A DNA stretch of 61,076 nucleotides. It comes from CAUZFZ01 sp963579025. GTDB taxonomy: Bacteria > Planctomycetota > Planctomycetia > Planctomycetales > Planctomycetaceae. Below, piece after piece: positions 44,296 to 54,046 of this stretch (positions are counted from its first letter, which is position 1; the number at the start of each line of letters is the position of its first letter). The notes under the pieces were generated by a model. It ran no database searches. It was not told where the DNA came from and saw only the letters and a list, made by a program, of their open reading frames with translations. The stretch is taken from assembly GCA_963579025.1 (NCBI GenBank), contig CAUZFZ010000046.1:1-61076 (forward strand), written 5' to 3'. A program made the translations under genes and the position numbers.

Positions 44296-47200
44296 TCACC
44301 GAAAATCGCGTGACGGAAAACGACCTGAGCCGATGACGTCGGACAGGTTCTGCAAGTGATCCACGACGACATGGATCACGCCAGCTTCTTTCTGCAGGAT
44401 GCCGCGGACGATCAAAGCAGTGGCCGTGCGAGCAACCGTACGGAAGCGGTTCCACACATCGGGATGCACGACAAGATTGGTTTGACCCGTCTCATCTTCC
44501 AGCGTCACGAACGTGATTCCGCGAGCCGAACTCGGATGCTGTCGCAGCAGGACAATCCCGGCGACACGAACGCGTCGGTCTGCAGGGTGATGCTCCAGTG
44601 AAGCCGCCGTGGCGATGCCCAGTTCATTGAGCTGCGGGCGGATCGAATCGAGCGGATGTCCTTTCAGGGAAAGCCCTGTCGCCTGGTAATCCGCGAGGAC
44701 CTGTCCGGTCTCTGTCATGCCCGGCAGTTCTTCGGGAGTCTCTTCCTGTTCCTCTCCATCGAATAACGGGACCGGTTGCTGATCGGGCAGTGATTCCCAC
44801 AAGGCCGGGCGGCGCGACAGGTCCAGCGATGCGAATGCGTCGGCCGATGACAGCTTCGACAAGACCGCGGACGACAGGCGAGTGCGACTTCGGAAATCAT
44901 CAAATGACTCGTAAGGTCGCAGCTCGCGCACGCGGACGATGGTCTCCACCGAGTCGAACTGCAGTCCGCCAACCATGCGAAAGCCCAGCCGCAAGGCCGG
45001 TTTCTCCCCGGGGCCGGATTCCAGTGTGCAGTCCCAGTCACTTCTGCAGACGTCCACCGCAAGTACCTCGACACCGTGTTTCCGGGCGTCGGTCACCAAT
45101 TGAGCGGGCGCGTAGAAACCCATCGGCTGACTGTTCAGCAACGACGCTGTGAACGCGGCCGGGTGGTAACACTTCAGCCAGGCACTGGCGTAGGCCAGCA
45201 GTGCGAAACTGGCCGAATGCGATTCGGGGAATCCGTACTCGCCAAAGCCCTGAATCTGACGAAAGACGCGCTCGGCAAAGTCCATGTCGTAGCCATTGCC
45301 CAACATTCCGTCGATGAATTTCTGGCGGAATTGTTCAATGACGCCCTGACGTCGCCACGCTCCCATGGCGCGGCGCAGTTGATCGGCTTCGCCCGGAGTG
45401 AACCCGGCAGCGACCACGGCCAGTTGCATCGCCTGTTCCTGAAAGATCGGCACACCCAGCGTCCGATGCAACACGGCTTTGATGCGATCGTCCGGATACG
45501 TGATGGGCTCCTGACCGGTACGCCGTCGCAGATAGGGATGCACCATATCTCCCTGGATCGGTCCCGGCCGAACAATGGCCACTTCGATCACCAGGTCGTA
45601 GAAGCGATTCGGCTTGAGTCGCGGGAGCATGCTCATCTGCGCCCGACTCTCAATCTGAAAAACACCAATCGTGTCGGCCCGAGAGATCATTTCATAAACG
45701 CGACGATCTTCGGCCGGGATCGTTGCGATCGACAGATTGCGGCCCTCGTGTTGCCGAATCAGGTCCAGGCACTTGCGAATCGCCGTCAACATGCCCAGTG
45801 CGAGACAGTCGACCTTCAGAATGCCGAGGGCGTCCAGGTCGTTCTTATCCCACTGCAGAACGGTGCGGCCGGGCATCGACGCGTTCTCGATCGGAACGAG
45901 TTCCGACAGCCGCCCGCGAGTGAACACCATTCCGCCTACATGCTGCGACAGATGCCGCGGGAAATGCCGGATGCTCTGCACCAGCTCGACGAACTGCCGC
46001 GACCGCCGCGACGTCGGATCAAGACCGCCTTCACGCAACCATTCATCCGGGAGTGGTGATTCCGTCCGCATCTGGTGGTCACACGATTTCGACAGTCGGT
46101 TGATCCGGTCAATCGAGAACCCCAGCGTTTTACCAACGTCCCGCACGGCCGAGCGAATGCGGTAGGTGATGACCTCACCGGTCATGCCGGCGCGGTCGCG
46201 ACCGTACTTGTTGTAAACATACTGAATGACCTCTTCGCGGCGTTCGTGTTCGAAGTCGACGTCGATGTCGGGAGGTTCGTCCCGCTCCCGACTGACGAAG
46301 CGTTCAAACAGAACTTCGAAGCGATCGGGGTCCACTTCCGTGATTCCCAGACAGAAGCACACGGCCGAGTTCGCCGCAGACCCGCGCCCCTGACACAGGA
46401 TGTTCCGACCGCGGGCAAAGCGGACGAGGTCCCATACGGTCAGAAAGTACGTCTCGTAGTGCAGCTCGCGAATGAGCTGTAGTTCGTGATTTAACAGGTC
46501 GCCGACATGCTGCGGGATACCGTCCGGATAACGTCGACCGGCCCCTTCCCAGACGAGTTCTTCCAGAAACTGCGTTGCCTCCCGACCGTCGGGACACAGC
46601 TCCTCCGGATACTCGTACCGCAATTCGTCCAGCGAAAACCGGCAGCGATCAGCGATCTCCTGCGTGAGCGGTACAGCTTCGGGAACGCTGGCGAACAGTT
46701 GCAGCATGGCCTCCGCGGACTTGAGGTGTCGTTCAGCATTCGGAAAGCAACGGTCGCCGAGTTCATTGACACGAGTGCCATGTCGAATCGCTGTGAGCAC
46801 ATCCTGCAGCGGTTGCCGTTGAGCCACATGGAGATGCACATCGTTCGCTGCCGCAAGTGGCACACCGGTCTTCCCGGCCAACTGCCGCATGCGATGCAAC
46901 TGCAGTTCATCGTTCGGCCCCCGATGCAATTCGGCCAGGCCATAACAGCGATCGCCGAAGCATTCGCGGTATCGATGCAGATCAGGCGAGCCGGGGGCGT
47001 CGGCCCCCGGGTTCTCAGGACTGGCCAGACACGTCCTCAACGGGACGCACGCCAACAGACCCTGCGCGTGTCGCGCGACGTCATCGAAACTCAGCCGGCA
47101 CTGACCCTTTTCTGCCTGTCGGCGGCCGTGTGTGATGAGCAACGACAATTGCCCGTACCCCGCCCGGTCCGTCGCGAGCAGCACAACTGGCGGTGCATCG

Positions 47201-47499
47201 TCCGGCGTAATCTCCGCCCCAATGAGCAGTTTGAGTCCCGCTCCTTTAGCTGCGACATGAGCCCGCACAACACCGGCCACGCTGTTGCGATCCGTAACAG
47301 CCAGAGCAGCCAGGCCAAGTTCCGCGGCCCGATTCACCAGTTCGTCCGGGTGTGAGGCCCCCTCAAGGAATGAGAAGTTCGATCGGCAGTGCAGCTCGGC
47401 GTAGCTTCCCTGCCTCCTGGCAGGTACCGGAGTCTCGGAAACGCGACGCTGATCGGGTGGCGGATCGGGCACGGCTGCCTTTACGACTCGGCCGCCCAT
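44296..47499 (-). CDS. dnaE2: Error-prone DNA polymerase DnaE2
   Basis: A 1067-residue C-family polymerase of the DnaE2 (ImuC) type used in translesion synthesis. The PHP domain starts AELHCRSNFSFLEGASHPDELV; the palm has PPDIDVDFEHERREE with the catalytic Asp pair; later blocks are SGVFQIESRAQM-like FQIESRAQMSMLPRL, RPGPIQGDMVHPYL and the C-terminal OB fold (RVAGIVLLRQHPSSARGITF). In most bacteria it is encoded with imuA and imuB; neither is seen here. Instead its start overlaps the end of the large membrane protein gene by 19 bp, implying one transcript. Confidence 0.92.
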   Translation of the reverse strand: MGGRVVKAAVPDPPPDQRRVSETPVPARRQGSYAELHCRSNFSFLEGASHPDELVNRAAELGLAALAVTDRNSVAGVVRAHVAAKGAGLKLLIGAEITPDDAPPVVLLATDRAGYGQLSLLITHGRRQAEKGQCRLSFDDVARHAQGLLACVPLRTCLASPENPGADAPGSPDLHRYRECFGDRCYGLAELHRGPNDELQLHRMRQLAGKTGVPLAAANDVHLHVAQRQPLQDVLTAIRHGTRVNELGDRCFPNAERHLKSAEAMLQLFASVPEAVPLTQEIADRCRFSLDELRYEYPEELCPDGREATQFLEELVWEGAGRRYPDGIPQHVGDLLNHELQLIRELHYETYFLTVWDLVRFARGRNILCQGRGSAANSAVCFCLGITEVDPDRFEVLFERFVSRERDEPPDIDVDFEHERREEVIQYVYNKYGRDRAGMTGEVITYRIRSAVRDVGKTLGFSIDRINRLSKSCDHQMRTESPLPDEWLREGGLDPTSRRSRQFVELVQSIRHFPRHLSQHVGGMVFTRGRLSELVPIENASMPGRTVLQWDKNDLDALGILKVDCLALGMLTAIRKCLDLIRQHEGRNLSIATIPAEDRRVYEMISRADTIGVFQIESRAQMSMLPRLKPNRFYDLVIEVAIVRPGPIQGDMVHPYLRRRTGQEPITYPDDRIKAVLHRTLGVPIFQEQAMQLAVVAAGFTPGEADQLRRAMGAWRRQGVIEQFRQKFIDGMLGNGYDMDFAERVFRQIQGFGEYGFPESHSASFALLAYASAWLKCYHPAAFTASLLNSQPMGFYAPAQLVTDARKHGVEVLAVDVCRSDWDCTLESGPGEKPALRLGFRMVGGLQFDSVETIVRVRELRPYESFDDFRSRTRLSSAVLSKLSSADAFASLDLSRRPALWESLPDQQPVPLFDGEEQEETPEELPGMTETGQVLADYQATGLSLKGHPLDSIRPQLNELGIATAASLEHHPADRRVRVAGIVLLRQHPSSARGITFVTLEDETGQTNLVVHPDVWNRFRTVARTATALIVRGILQKEAGVIHVVVDHLQNLSDVIGSGRFPSRDFR

Positions 47500-50400
47500 G
47501 ACCAGCGGAACTGTTCGTGTATCACGGGCGGTCGCTCCTCACGGTCGTCATCCCATTGCGCATCCCAACCCGTCCACGGCAGCAGAGTTCGTGCGAATAT
47601 CAGTTTCTCAGCGGCAATATCCGGAAGTCCGTGGCTGCGCGCGACAGCACGCGGATAGGGGCGAATCGAGTTGACGTGATGCAGGTTATAGACCGCTTCC
47701 TCACTGTAATGACTCTCGGGCCAGACCGTGACGCCCTCTTCATTGACGTCGTAGGGAAGCGGCCGGTTACCCAGTGCCGACTGAATCTGCTCGCGGACCA
47801 CGTCCACTCCGGCGAGCCGGTAAAAACCGACCAGAGCAGTCATCAGCAATTCGCGTTCTCGATCGGGGAGTTCGCGGACCCAGCCGCAATCGAGAGCATT
47901 GGCGACCAGCCAGCCGGACTGCTCCTCGAACACCAGCACCAGTCGATCCTCAGACAGACTGGGACAAATCAGCTCAACACGGATGTTGTTGGACGCCAGC
48001 CGGATGCGTTCGGTCTGCACGTCGGCGATTGTCCAGTCGGGTGACTCTCGCAGCAGAGCCAGCAGTTCCCGTTCGACAAAGTGCTCAACCGCCAGATGGA
48101 CGTGATGCAGTTGGTCCAGGTACTTGCTGCGAGCCAGACTGTGCTGTGCGGGACTGCGTCGGCGATCGACTCGCCGCAACCGGACAAACAGTTTTGGCAA
48201 CGTTCCTGAATGAAAGCCGGGCTTCATCAGTCGGATAAACGTTTCGCCGTGACTGCCCACAAGCACCGGTTGAAGATTTTCGCCGCGGTTCGCTCGATAG
48301 AGTCGCCAGTTGGATTTCAGTTCCCACGCCATGAACCCGAATATGCCCGGCACGACAAAGATGATCGGCGTGACGATCGCGTATGCGTTTTGTGAGCCAT
48401 CGACGAATGGCGCCAGCAGGTCGGCGAATGTGCTGGTCATCGGCAGCAGCAGCTTGTGTGACACCGTGACCACCGGAAAGTGCTTGATCGGATTGATCTG
48501 CGGCTCGATCAGCAGGTTGACGCAAAACCTCGCGACAAACGTAAACGCCGACCAGAACACGCCGAGTACCGCTTTGAACGCCAGCGCGAATGTGGTCTCG
48601 CCACTTTTGAAACGAAGCCATTCATCGACCGCATACAGAACTCGTTCGAACCACTCCAGCAGCTTCTTGAACGACTCCATGACGAGTTCAAACAGAGCGA
48701 CAAAGATATGCGCTCGAATACGGTTCCACGTGCTGAATGCCCACTCGGCACTGAGTTCTTCGACATCACGACCCACACGAGAATTCAGGATGACACTCAT
48801 CGCCGCCCACACAATGCTCCAGTACACGGGATCGCCCGACGGGACGGCGCTGGAGACCTGAGGCAAGACCACACAGATGACCGCTGTCGGAACCAGCGGC
48901 CACAACAGGAACTTTCGAAACAGGGTCACCGGTGTGCTGCGCAGGAACTGTCGCATGGCCGGCTTGCGCAGGATGCGCAGCGGCCATTCATAGAACGCCA
49001 GGCGCAATCCGCTGAACAGCCATCGGAAGACGCTCGTCACGACTCGCCGAAACGGTGCGGAATAAATCACCAGCAGAATGAACGTGCCCAGCGCGAAGAT
49101 CACGGGATGACCGTACTGGGCGATCCAGTCGTCGAGCGGAGAAGGCGGATGGGCGACAACCGCATCAGTGACATCCGTCGCGGATTCCGGAATGCCCGCC
49201 GCCGCTGAAGTTGCACCCTCCGCGACATCAGTGACGACATCCTTATCCGGTTTCGGGGGCCGGACGAAAATTCCGACAACGTGAATGATGGCCTCAAAGC
49301 ACAGAAATGCCCCGCCATAGGGGATCGCTATGTACCGCGTGGCGAAGCGCCCCAGCTTGGTCCCGAAGCCTAGGGAACTCAGCCTTTGCAGCCAGTACAG
49401 ATAGAAATCACCACGCTGATAAACGCCATCCAGTGCGCGGCTGAGTTCGCGGTCGCCCCGCAGCAGTTTGTCTCCGAATAGGAACTCGGATGGTCCCGAC
49501 AGATCGTTGAGTTTCAGATTGCTGCGGGACATCGCGTCACGCAGGTCGCCCATCGTGAGGAACCCGCGATTCGCCACACCGTCCAACAGTTCCTCAGTCA
49601 TCTTCTGAAACGCGACACGTTCCGGCAGAGTCTCGGGCACGAAGCCAACGTCTGTCAGAGCTTCGGCTGTGAGCGGCCTGATCCGCAGTCGCATCTGCCC
49701 TTCCGCCGAGTTTGCCGCTTCATGCAACAGATGCGACAGCTCGCGGCGTTCCGGTCCGGTCAGTCGCGAAGCCACCAGTCGTCGAGTGGCGCTGCGCAGA
49801 TGCTTCGACATCAGTACTTCTCGCTGATTCGGAAGCGCGCGGCGGATCGGTCGCCGACCAAAGGTCGAGATCCACGGAATCAGATCGACGGTGTAAATCT
49901 CCCGCTCATGGTCCACACAGACTTTCTGCAGGTCATACAGCAACCGCTTGTCCGCGTTCCAGAACCCGCGCGTCGAATAGACGAGCAATCGGACAATTGC
50001 TTCGTACCAGCTTCGGGCGGTCTGATCGTCGAAGTCGAGCGCTGTCTGCAGGCGCCGGACCAGACGCTTGACGTCCTGCAGCGCGCCAGTGACCGCTCTT
50101 TCGACAAGCTCCGGCGGCGCATACCGCGCCGCACGCATCAGGAACAACGCCGCGCCGACGGCGTTGCCTCGACTGAAGGCCTTCTCAGCCTTGCGTTCCA
50201 GGCGTGCGTACGCAGAACGGCCTGGTTTCGCGGCCAGCGAAATCTCCGACTGAACTGCCTCGATCAGGTTCGGGAATTCGTCACCAGATTCCTCCGTGTC
50301 GATCAACTGAGCCGGTGTGTATTCCGAATGGTGTCCGGTCAGAATGTCGAGTTCCTGGTCCGTCTCATCGTGGTCCTGCACTCCATCGGATTCAGCCGGG

Positions 50401-51125
50401 TCCGCCGATCCCTCGAGGCGGGTGGCCTGGAAGAGCGAGTCGACATCAAGGTCCTCGGTCAGCAGCTCATCCACGACGTCGTAGTCTTCAAACGACGGAA
50501 AGTACGCATTCAGGCAGTGCGGCGTGAAGTGCTTCAACTCGCTGTAAAGTGCCGCAAATTCGATGTACACGTCAGCCGGCGAGGACTCAGCGTGCGTGAA
50601 GTTTTCGCGCCGCAGCACGGAACGAATCTCGTCAAACTCGACCTGCCCGAGCCGATGAATACGCTGCCGGAACCCGGCCGCATCGATCTGTCCCGACTCC
50701 TGCAGTTGATCGAATGCCCGGTGGACGCGCGCGTGAAACAGCAGTCGCCAGATGAGAAGCTTGAGATTGCTGACGCTGATCGATTCCAGATGCTTGTCGT
50801 CCGGGCGAGCGATCAGGATGGCTTTTTCGGGCAGCTCGCTGAATGGTTCGAGTCCCAGTTCGTCCCAGTCCACATGCCGGAGCACAACACTGCGACGCAC
50901 AATCCATGTCTTGCGATGCGGCACGTTGACGGTCAAAGCCGGCAGATCCCACACCTGCTTCACAACACGCCGCAGCACCCGCGGCACAACCAGAAACGCA
51001 GTCGGCTCGACGGCTTTCAGCGCACGGTCAGCCTCGGCCACCATCGAGGCCATGGGGCTCCCGATGTCCGCCAGCTGGTCACCCGGCTCGGGCGTGTCTG
51101 AAGACTCTGTCTGCGATTCGTCCAT
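47481..51125 (-). CDS. Very large membrane protein of unknown function (1214 aa)
   Basis: 1214 residues. The N-terminal ~600 residues are soluble and charged, with an acidic stretch (about 220-310). The middle (about 610-960) has six to eight hydrophobic helices (AIPYGGAFLCFEAIIHVVGIFV, VIFALGTFILLVIYSAPF, FLLWPLVPTAVICVVL, FKAVLGVFWSAFTFVARF, AIVTPIIFVVPGIFGFMAW). The C-terminal ~250 residues are soluble again. No known domain was recognised; it is probably a planctomycete-specific family. The start of dnaE2 lies inside its last codons. ATG 51125 is used; M25 is a possible alternative. Confidence 0.8.
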   Translation of the reverse strand: MDESQTESSDTPEPGDQLADIGSPMASMVAEADRALKAVEPTAFLVVPRVLRRVVKQVWDLPALTVNVPHRKTWIVRRSVVLRHVDWDELGLEPFSELPEKAILIARPDDKHLESISVSNLKLLIWRLLFHARVHRAFDQLQESGQIDAAGFRQRIHRLGQVEFDEIRSVLRRENFTHAESSPADVYIEFAALYSELKHFTPHCLNAYFPSFEDYDVVDELLTEDLDVDSLFQATRLEGSADPAESDGVQDHDETDQELDILTGHHSEYTPAQLIDTEESGDEFPNLIEAVQSEISLAAKPGRSAYARLERKAEKAFSRGNAVGAALFLMRAARYAPPELVERAVTGALQDVKRLVRRLQTALDFDDQTARSWYEAIVRLLVYSTRGFWNADKRLLYDLQKVCVDHEREIYTVDLIPWISTFGRRPIRRALPNQREVLMSKHLRSATRRLVASRLTGPERRELSHLLHEAANSAEGQMRLRIRPLTAEALTDVGFVPETLPERVAFQKMTEELLDGVANRGFLTMGDLRDAMSRSNLKLNDLSGPSEFLFGDKLLRGDRELSRALDGVYQRGDFYLYWLQRLSSLGFGTKLGRFATRYIAIPYGGAFLCFEAIIHVVGIFVRPPKPDKDVVTDVAEGATSAAAGIPESATDVTDAVVAHPPSPLDDWIAQYGHPVIFALGTFILLVIYSAPFRRVVTSVFRWLFSGLRLAFYEWPLRILRKPAMRQFLRSTPVTLFRKFLLWPLVPTAVICVVLPQVSSAVPSGDPVYWSIVWAAMSVILNSRVGRDVEELSAEWAFSTWNRIRAHIFVALFELVMESFKKLLEWFERVLYAVDEWLRFKSGETTFALAFKAVLGVFWSAFTFVARFCVNLLIEPQINPIKHFPVVTVSHKLLLPMTSTFADLLAPFVDGSQNAYAIVTPIIFVVPGIFGFMAWELKSNWRLYRANRGENLQPVLVGSHGETFIRLMKPGFHSGTLPKLFVRLRRVDRRRSPAQHSLARSKYLDQLHHVHLAVEHFVERELLALLRESPDWTIADVQTERIRLASNNIRVELICPSLSEDRLVLVFEEQSGWLVANALDCGWVRELPDRERELLMTALVGFYRLAGVDVVREQIQSALGNRPLPYDVNEEGVTVWPESHYSEEAVYNLHHVNSIRPYPRAVARSHGLPDIAAEKLIFARTLLPWTGWDAQWDDDREERPPVIHEQFRWSWAAES

Positions 51126-51140
51126 CCGGTTTCACACCCC

Positions 51141-51259
51141 GTTCGTAGTAACCGCATTTATGCGGTTTTCTCACGCCCTCGCTTCGCCGATCGGAGTTGT
51201 TGACGACCAACCCGTTGAGCCACGCCCAGAACAGCCGGATAAATCCGGCTACTACAAAC
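51141..51259. repeat. Inverted pair of REP-like palindromes
   Basis: The unit of the 38-kb repeat recurs exactly at 51141-51166. At 51233-51259 a related copy lies in inverse orientation (reverse complement GTTTGTAGTAGCCGGATTTA plus TCCGGCT). Two opposite REPs about 65 bp apart form a BIME-like structure between the two leftward membrane-protein genes. Confidence 0.85.
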
Positions 51260-51265
51260 AAACTG

Positions 51266-51817
51266 TCACTGCCGAGGGAACCCCGGCCACATCGCGGCGA
51301 AAATGGCACCCGTGATCACGGCATAGGCGACGGACTCGATGATGTGTCCAATGATCCGGTTGTGAAACCAGATTGCGTGCTGCAGGATCGCGGCCAGAAA
51401 CGCCATCAGTCCGGCGGTTGCCACAAATCGGAAGACGTGCATGAAGTCGGCGCCGCGGTCGACCGCGAAACTGGCCAGATACGCCAGGCAGAAACTCACA
51501 GCCAGGAAGTACAGAAACGTCAGGCCCAGGTTCTGCCCCATGCTGACTTTCGGAAAGACAGTCATGATGCCCACTGGACCTTTCTCCCATTTCGCTACGT
51601 ACTCCGGGCTCTTCATCTCCTCGGGAGTATTCCAGCCCGGAAACATGTAACTGCCCGCTGGCAGGCCTAAATCACGCACGGCATTGGTCAGGTCTTCGTC
51701 ACGATCGCATTTGACCCAGTCGCGGAAATGCAGCGGCAGAACCATCCACGACAGGAAGCTGGCAAAGAACAGAGCAATCGCAGACAGAATGATGGGCAGG
51801 AGCAGTTCAAGCAGCAT
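51266..51817 (-). CDS. Small membrane protein of unknown function
   Basis: A 183-residue protein with four membrane helices: LLPIILSAIALFFASFLSWMV, LGLTFLYFLAVSFCLAYLASF, FRFVATAGLMAFLAAILQHAIWF and IIESVAYAVITGAIFAAM. Between helices 1 and 2 is a soluble loop (PAGSYMFPGWNTPEEMKSPEY) typical of a family seen in planctomycetes and acidobacteria without known role. It precedes the 1214-residue protein on the same strand with the REP pair between them. Confidence 0.75.
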   Translation of the reverse strand: MLLELLLPIILSAIALFFASFLSWMVLPLHFRDWVKCDRDEDLTNAVRDLGLPAGSYMFPGWNTPEEMKSPEYVAKWEKGPVGIMTVFPKVSMGQNLGLTFLYFLAVSFCLAYLASFAVDRGADFMHVFRFVATAGLMAFLAAILQHAIWFHNRIIGHIIESVAYAVITGAIFAAMWPGFPRQ

Positions 51818-52049
51818 GTTGGATCTCCCCGTTGTGTCTCTGGTTTTCAGGCACGCGCATGGCCCACATCAGACGGAGGGGCATTCTGTCTGATACCTGT
51901 CGCCGATCACAGTTTCAGCGGCACGCGATTTCGTCGATTGGCATGACGGTTGCTAGTTCACCGACACGGTCCGGCATCTGGCCGGCCCGGCGACGGTCCC
52001 CCCGATTTCCGAGGGAAAACACTGGCGAGCTGACCCCAGGGAGGCGGCT

Positions 52050-52087
52050 CGCCTTTGTAACTTCGGGTAGACGCCGTTGTAACTTCG
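52050..52087. promoter_or_regulatory. Direct repeat upstream of the thioredoxin-protease gene
   Basis: CGCCTTTGTAACTTCG (52050) and CGCCGTTGTAACTTCG (52072) are 15/16 identical and are spaced 22 bp apart, two helical turns. They lie 43-80 bp before the start codon, where an activator or a double -35 element could bind. No matching copies were noticed elsewhere in the window. Confidence 0.5.
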
Positions 52088-52129
52088 ACAATTGAGTCGA
52101 GTCTGCATTTCTCCAGGGACGGAGGTGGC

Positions 52130-53779
52130 ATGACAACGCTGCAATCGGCGATCATTATGGCTGTGCTGGGGGGCACGCCGGACGGAATCGTCCTTGAGTT
52201 CTCGTCGCGGAGCTGCGGTCCATGTCGGGCGATGGCTCCGATCGTGCATCGGCTGCAGCAACAGGGATACGCGATTCGTACGGTCGACATCGATCGTGAA
52301 AGCGAACTCGCTCGCCGTTTTCGCATCGACCGTGTTCCGACGACAGTATTGCTCGTCGGCGGCAAGGAACGACAGCGATACATCGGCCAACTCGGTGAAG
52401 CCCAGCTCCGCCGCATGGCCCGCTCGATTCCGACGCTCGCAGAGCCGGTCAAGCCGAAAGTTCAACTGGCGAATCACACGCAGCCGTCGAATCCGCCACC
52501 GCTGTCCGCGCAACCTCGACAGCCGGGCAGCTTTACACCGTCCGGTCCCACAGTGCCGTCGGTAATCCGTGCCAACATTGGCGACCGATCGCAACCGATC
52601 GTCTCGAAGGACCCACTGGCCGTATGCGCTCGCATCCGTGTACGAGATTCGCGCGGACTGGACAGCGGATCGGGGACGATCATCGACAGTCAGCCCGGGC
52701 GCACCGTGATCCTTACGTGCGGGCATGTGTTCCGGCACTTTGACGACAAGGGCCGCGTCGAGGTCGATGTCTTATACTCGGGCCAGCTTCAGACGTTCGA
52801 TGGTCACCTGATCGATCACGACCTGAAGGCGGACGTCGGGCTGATCTCGATCTCAACACCTCGTCCGCTACCTGTCGCCCGTATCTGCACGCAACCAGCC
52901 AGGCCGGGTCAGCATGTCTTCAGCGTAGGCTGCGGAGGCGGCGATCCACCCACGCGACTCCAGCACCTGGTCACAACCACAACGCGCTATCAGGCTGGAT
53001 TCGTAGAATGCACAGGCACCCCCGAGCAGGGCCGCTCCGGCGGCGGTCTGTTTACGTTGACCGGCGAAGTCATCGGAGTCTGTGTGCTCGCCGATCCCAA
53101 AGCACGCCGCGGCCTGTACGCCGGACTTCCGGCCGTGCAGGCACTGCTGGATCGCTCGGGCCTGTCCAGTCTGTACTCTGGTCGCGAGAGCATCGCCCGG
53201 GCCGAGTCTGATGAACCAGCAGCCGCAGCCAGTCCCGTGAATTCCGAAGAACCCGAATTCGCATCCACTGCGACATCAGTCGCATCTAGCGATGCGCCAC
53301 TCTTCGAAACACCGCCAAGGCTTCCGTCGCCGCTAACAAACCGACGGCAGGACACTGAACCAGTCAGAGATCAGCCATTAAACACCACGGCGGCAACTGC
53401 CATCGAGCCGTTGAACCTTCAATCAGTGCTGCCCCAGCCCGCGTCGGGCAACACAGGCCGCGAGCTGTTCCCTGGAGTTCCCGCGTCTGCCCTGCGCGAC
53501 ACACTGGCGGCCACTCGCGGAGCTGAAGTCGTCTGCATCATCCGCAACCGCAACAACCCGGCCGCCGGCAGTCGAGTGATCATCGTTCACGAGGCAAGCG
53601 ACCGCTTCATCGCGGACCTGACCGGCGAACTGAACAATCAGATCCAGCCCACGTCACTCTTTCTGCCGCTGCCGGAACCTCGATCCGCACCGGCCATCGA
53701 GACAGTACGCCGAGTGCCTCCCGCCAGAGTTGATACCGGAACACCTCTCGCAGTCCAGCGATATCGCCGCCACCGTTGA
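52130..53779 (+). CDS. Thioredoxin-trypsin-like protease fusion
   Basis: 549 residues. Residues 15-105 are a thioredoxin domain with C29-G-P-C32 and cis-Pro in VPTTVLL. After a Pro/Ser/Gln linker (about 105-160), residues 160-345 form a chymotrypsin-fold domain with the full triad: H199 (CGHVF), D235 (ADVGLI) and S303 (GRSGGG). A Pro/Ala/Thr-rich tail holds a last domain (LFPGVPASALRDTLAATRGAEVVCIIRN...VIVHEASDRFI). No signal peptide is visible, so the fusion would act in the cytoplasm or needs other export. Start ATG has GGAGG 5 bp before it. The direct repeats at 52050 lie upstream. Confidence 0.87.
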   Translation: MTTLQSAIIMAVLGGTPDGIVLEFSSRSCGPCRAMAPIVHRLQQQGYAIRTVDIDRESELARRFRIDRVPTTVLLVGGKERQRYIGQLGEAQLRRMARSIPTLAEPVKPKVQLANHTQPSNPPPLSAQPRQPGSFTPSGPTVPSVIRANIGDRSQPIVSKDPLAVCARIRVRDSRGLDSGSGTIIDSQPGRTVILTCGHVFRHFDDKGRVEVDVLYSGQLQTFDGHLIDHDLKADVGLISISTPRPLPVARICTQPARPGQHVFSVGCGGGDPPTRLQHLVTTTTRYQAGFVECTGTPEQGRSGGGLFTLTGEVIGVCVLADPKARRGLYAGLPAVQALLDRSGLSSLYSGRESIARAESDEPAAAASPVNSEEPEFASTATSVASSDAPLFETPPRLPSPLTNRRQDTEPVRDQPLNTTAATAIEPLNLQSVLPQPASGNTGRELFPGVPASALRDTLAATRGAEVVCIIRNRNNPAAGSRVIIVHEASDRFIADLTGELNNQIQPTSLFLPLPEPRSAPAIETVRRVPPARVDTGTPLAVQRYRRHR

Positions 53780-53869
53780 CCTTCCCCGCACCCATCGGAC
53801 GGTCGCGGTTCCAGACAGTTCTGCGTTGAACGATCCGAACGGGTCCGGTAAAAGAAGCAGGAGAGGAAC

Positions 53870-53942
53870 GGGCGGTTAACTCAGCGGCTAGAGTGCCATC
53901 CTCACACGGTGGAAGTCACTGGTTCGAATCCAGTACCGCCCA
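53870..53942 (+). tRNA. tRNA-Val (anticodon CAC)
   Basis: A 73-nt cloverleaf: acceptor GGGCGGT/ACCGCCC with discriminator A; D arm ACTC/GAGT; anticodon arm CCATC/GGTGG with loop CTCACAC, anticodon CAC; variable AAGTC; T arm ACTGG-TTCGAAT-CCAGT. All stems pair (one T-G in the anticodon stem). CCA is not encoded. The integrase gene starts 104 bp downstream, so the tRNA 3' end is the likely attachment site. Confidence 0.93.
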
Positions 53943-54046
53943 ATTCAGAACACGTTGAAACGCAAGACTTTGCGTTACCTGCCTGTCAGCAGTGCAACCG
54001 ACATCGCTACCCCGGAACTACCCCGAGAGCGAATTGGAGCACTGCT

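Noticed and set aside
53909..54046. Upstream extension of the integrase frame
   Set aside because: It would translate the 3' half of tRNA-Val; the ATG at 54047 has a proper ribosome-binding site.
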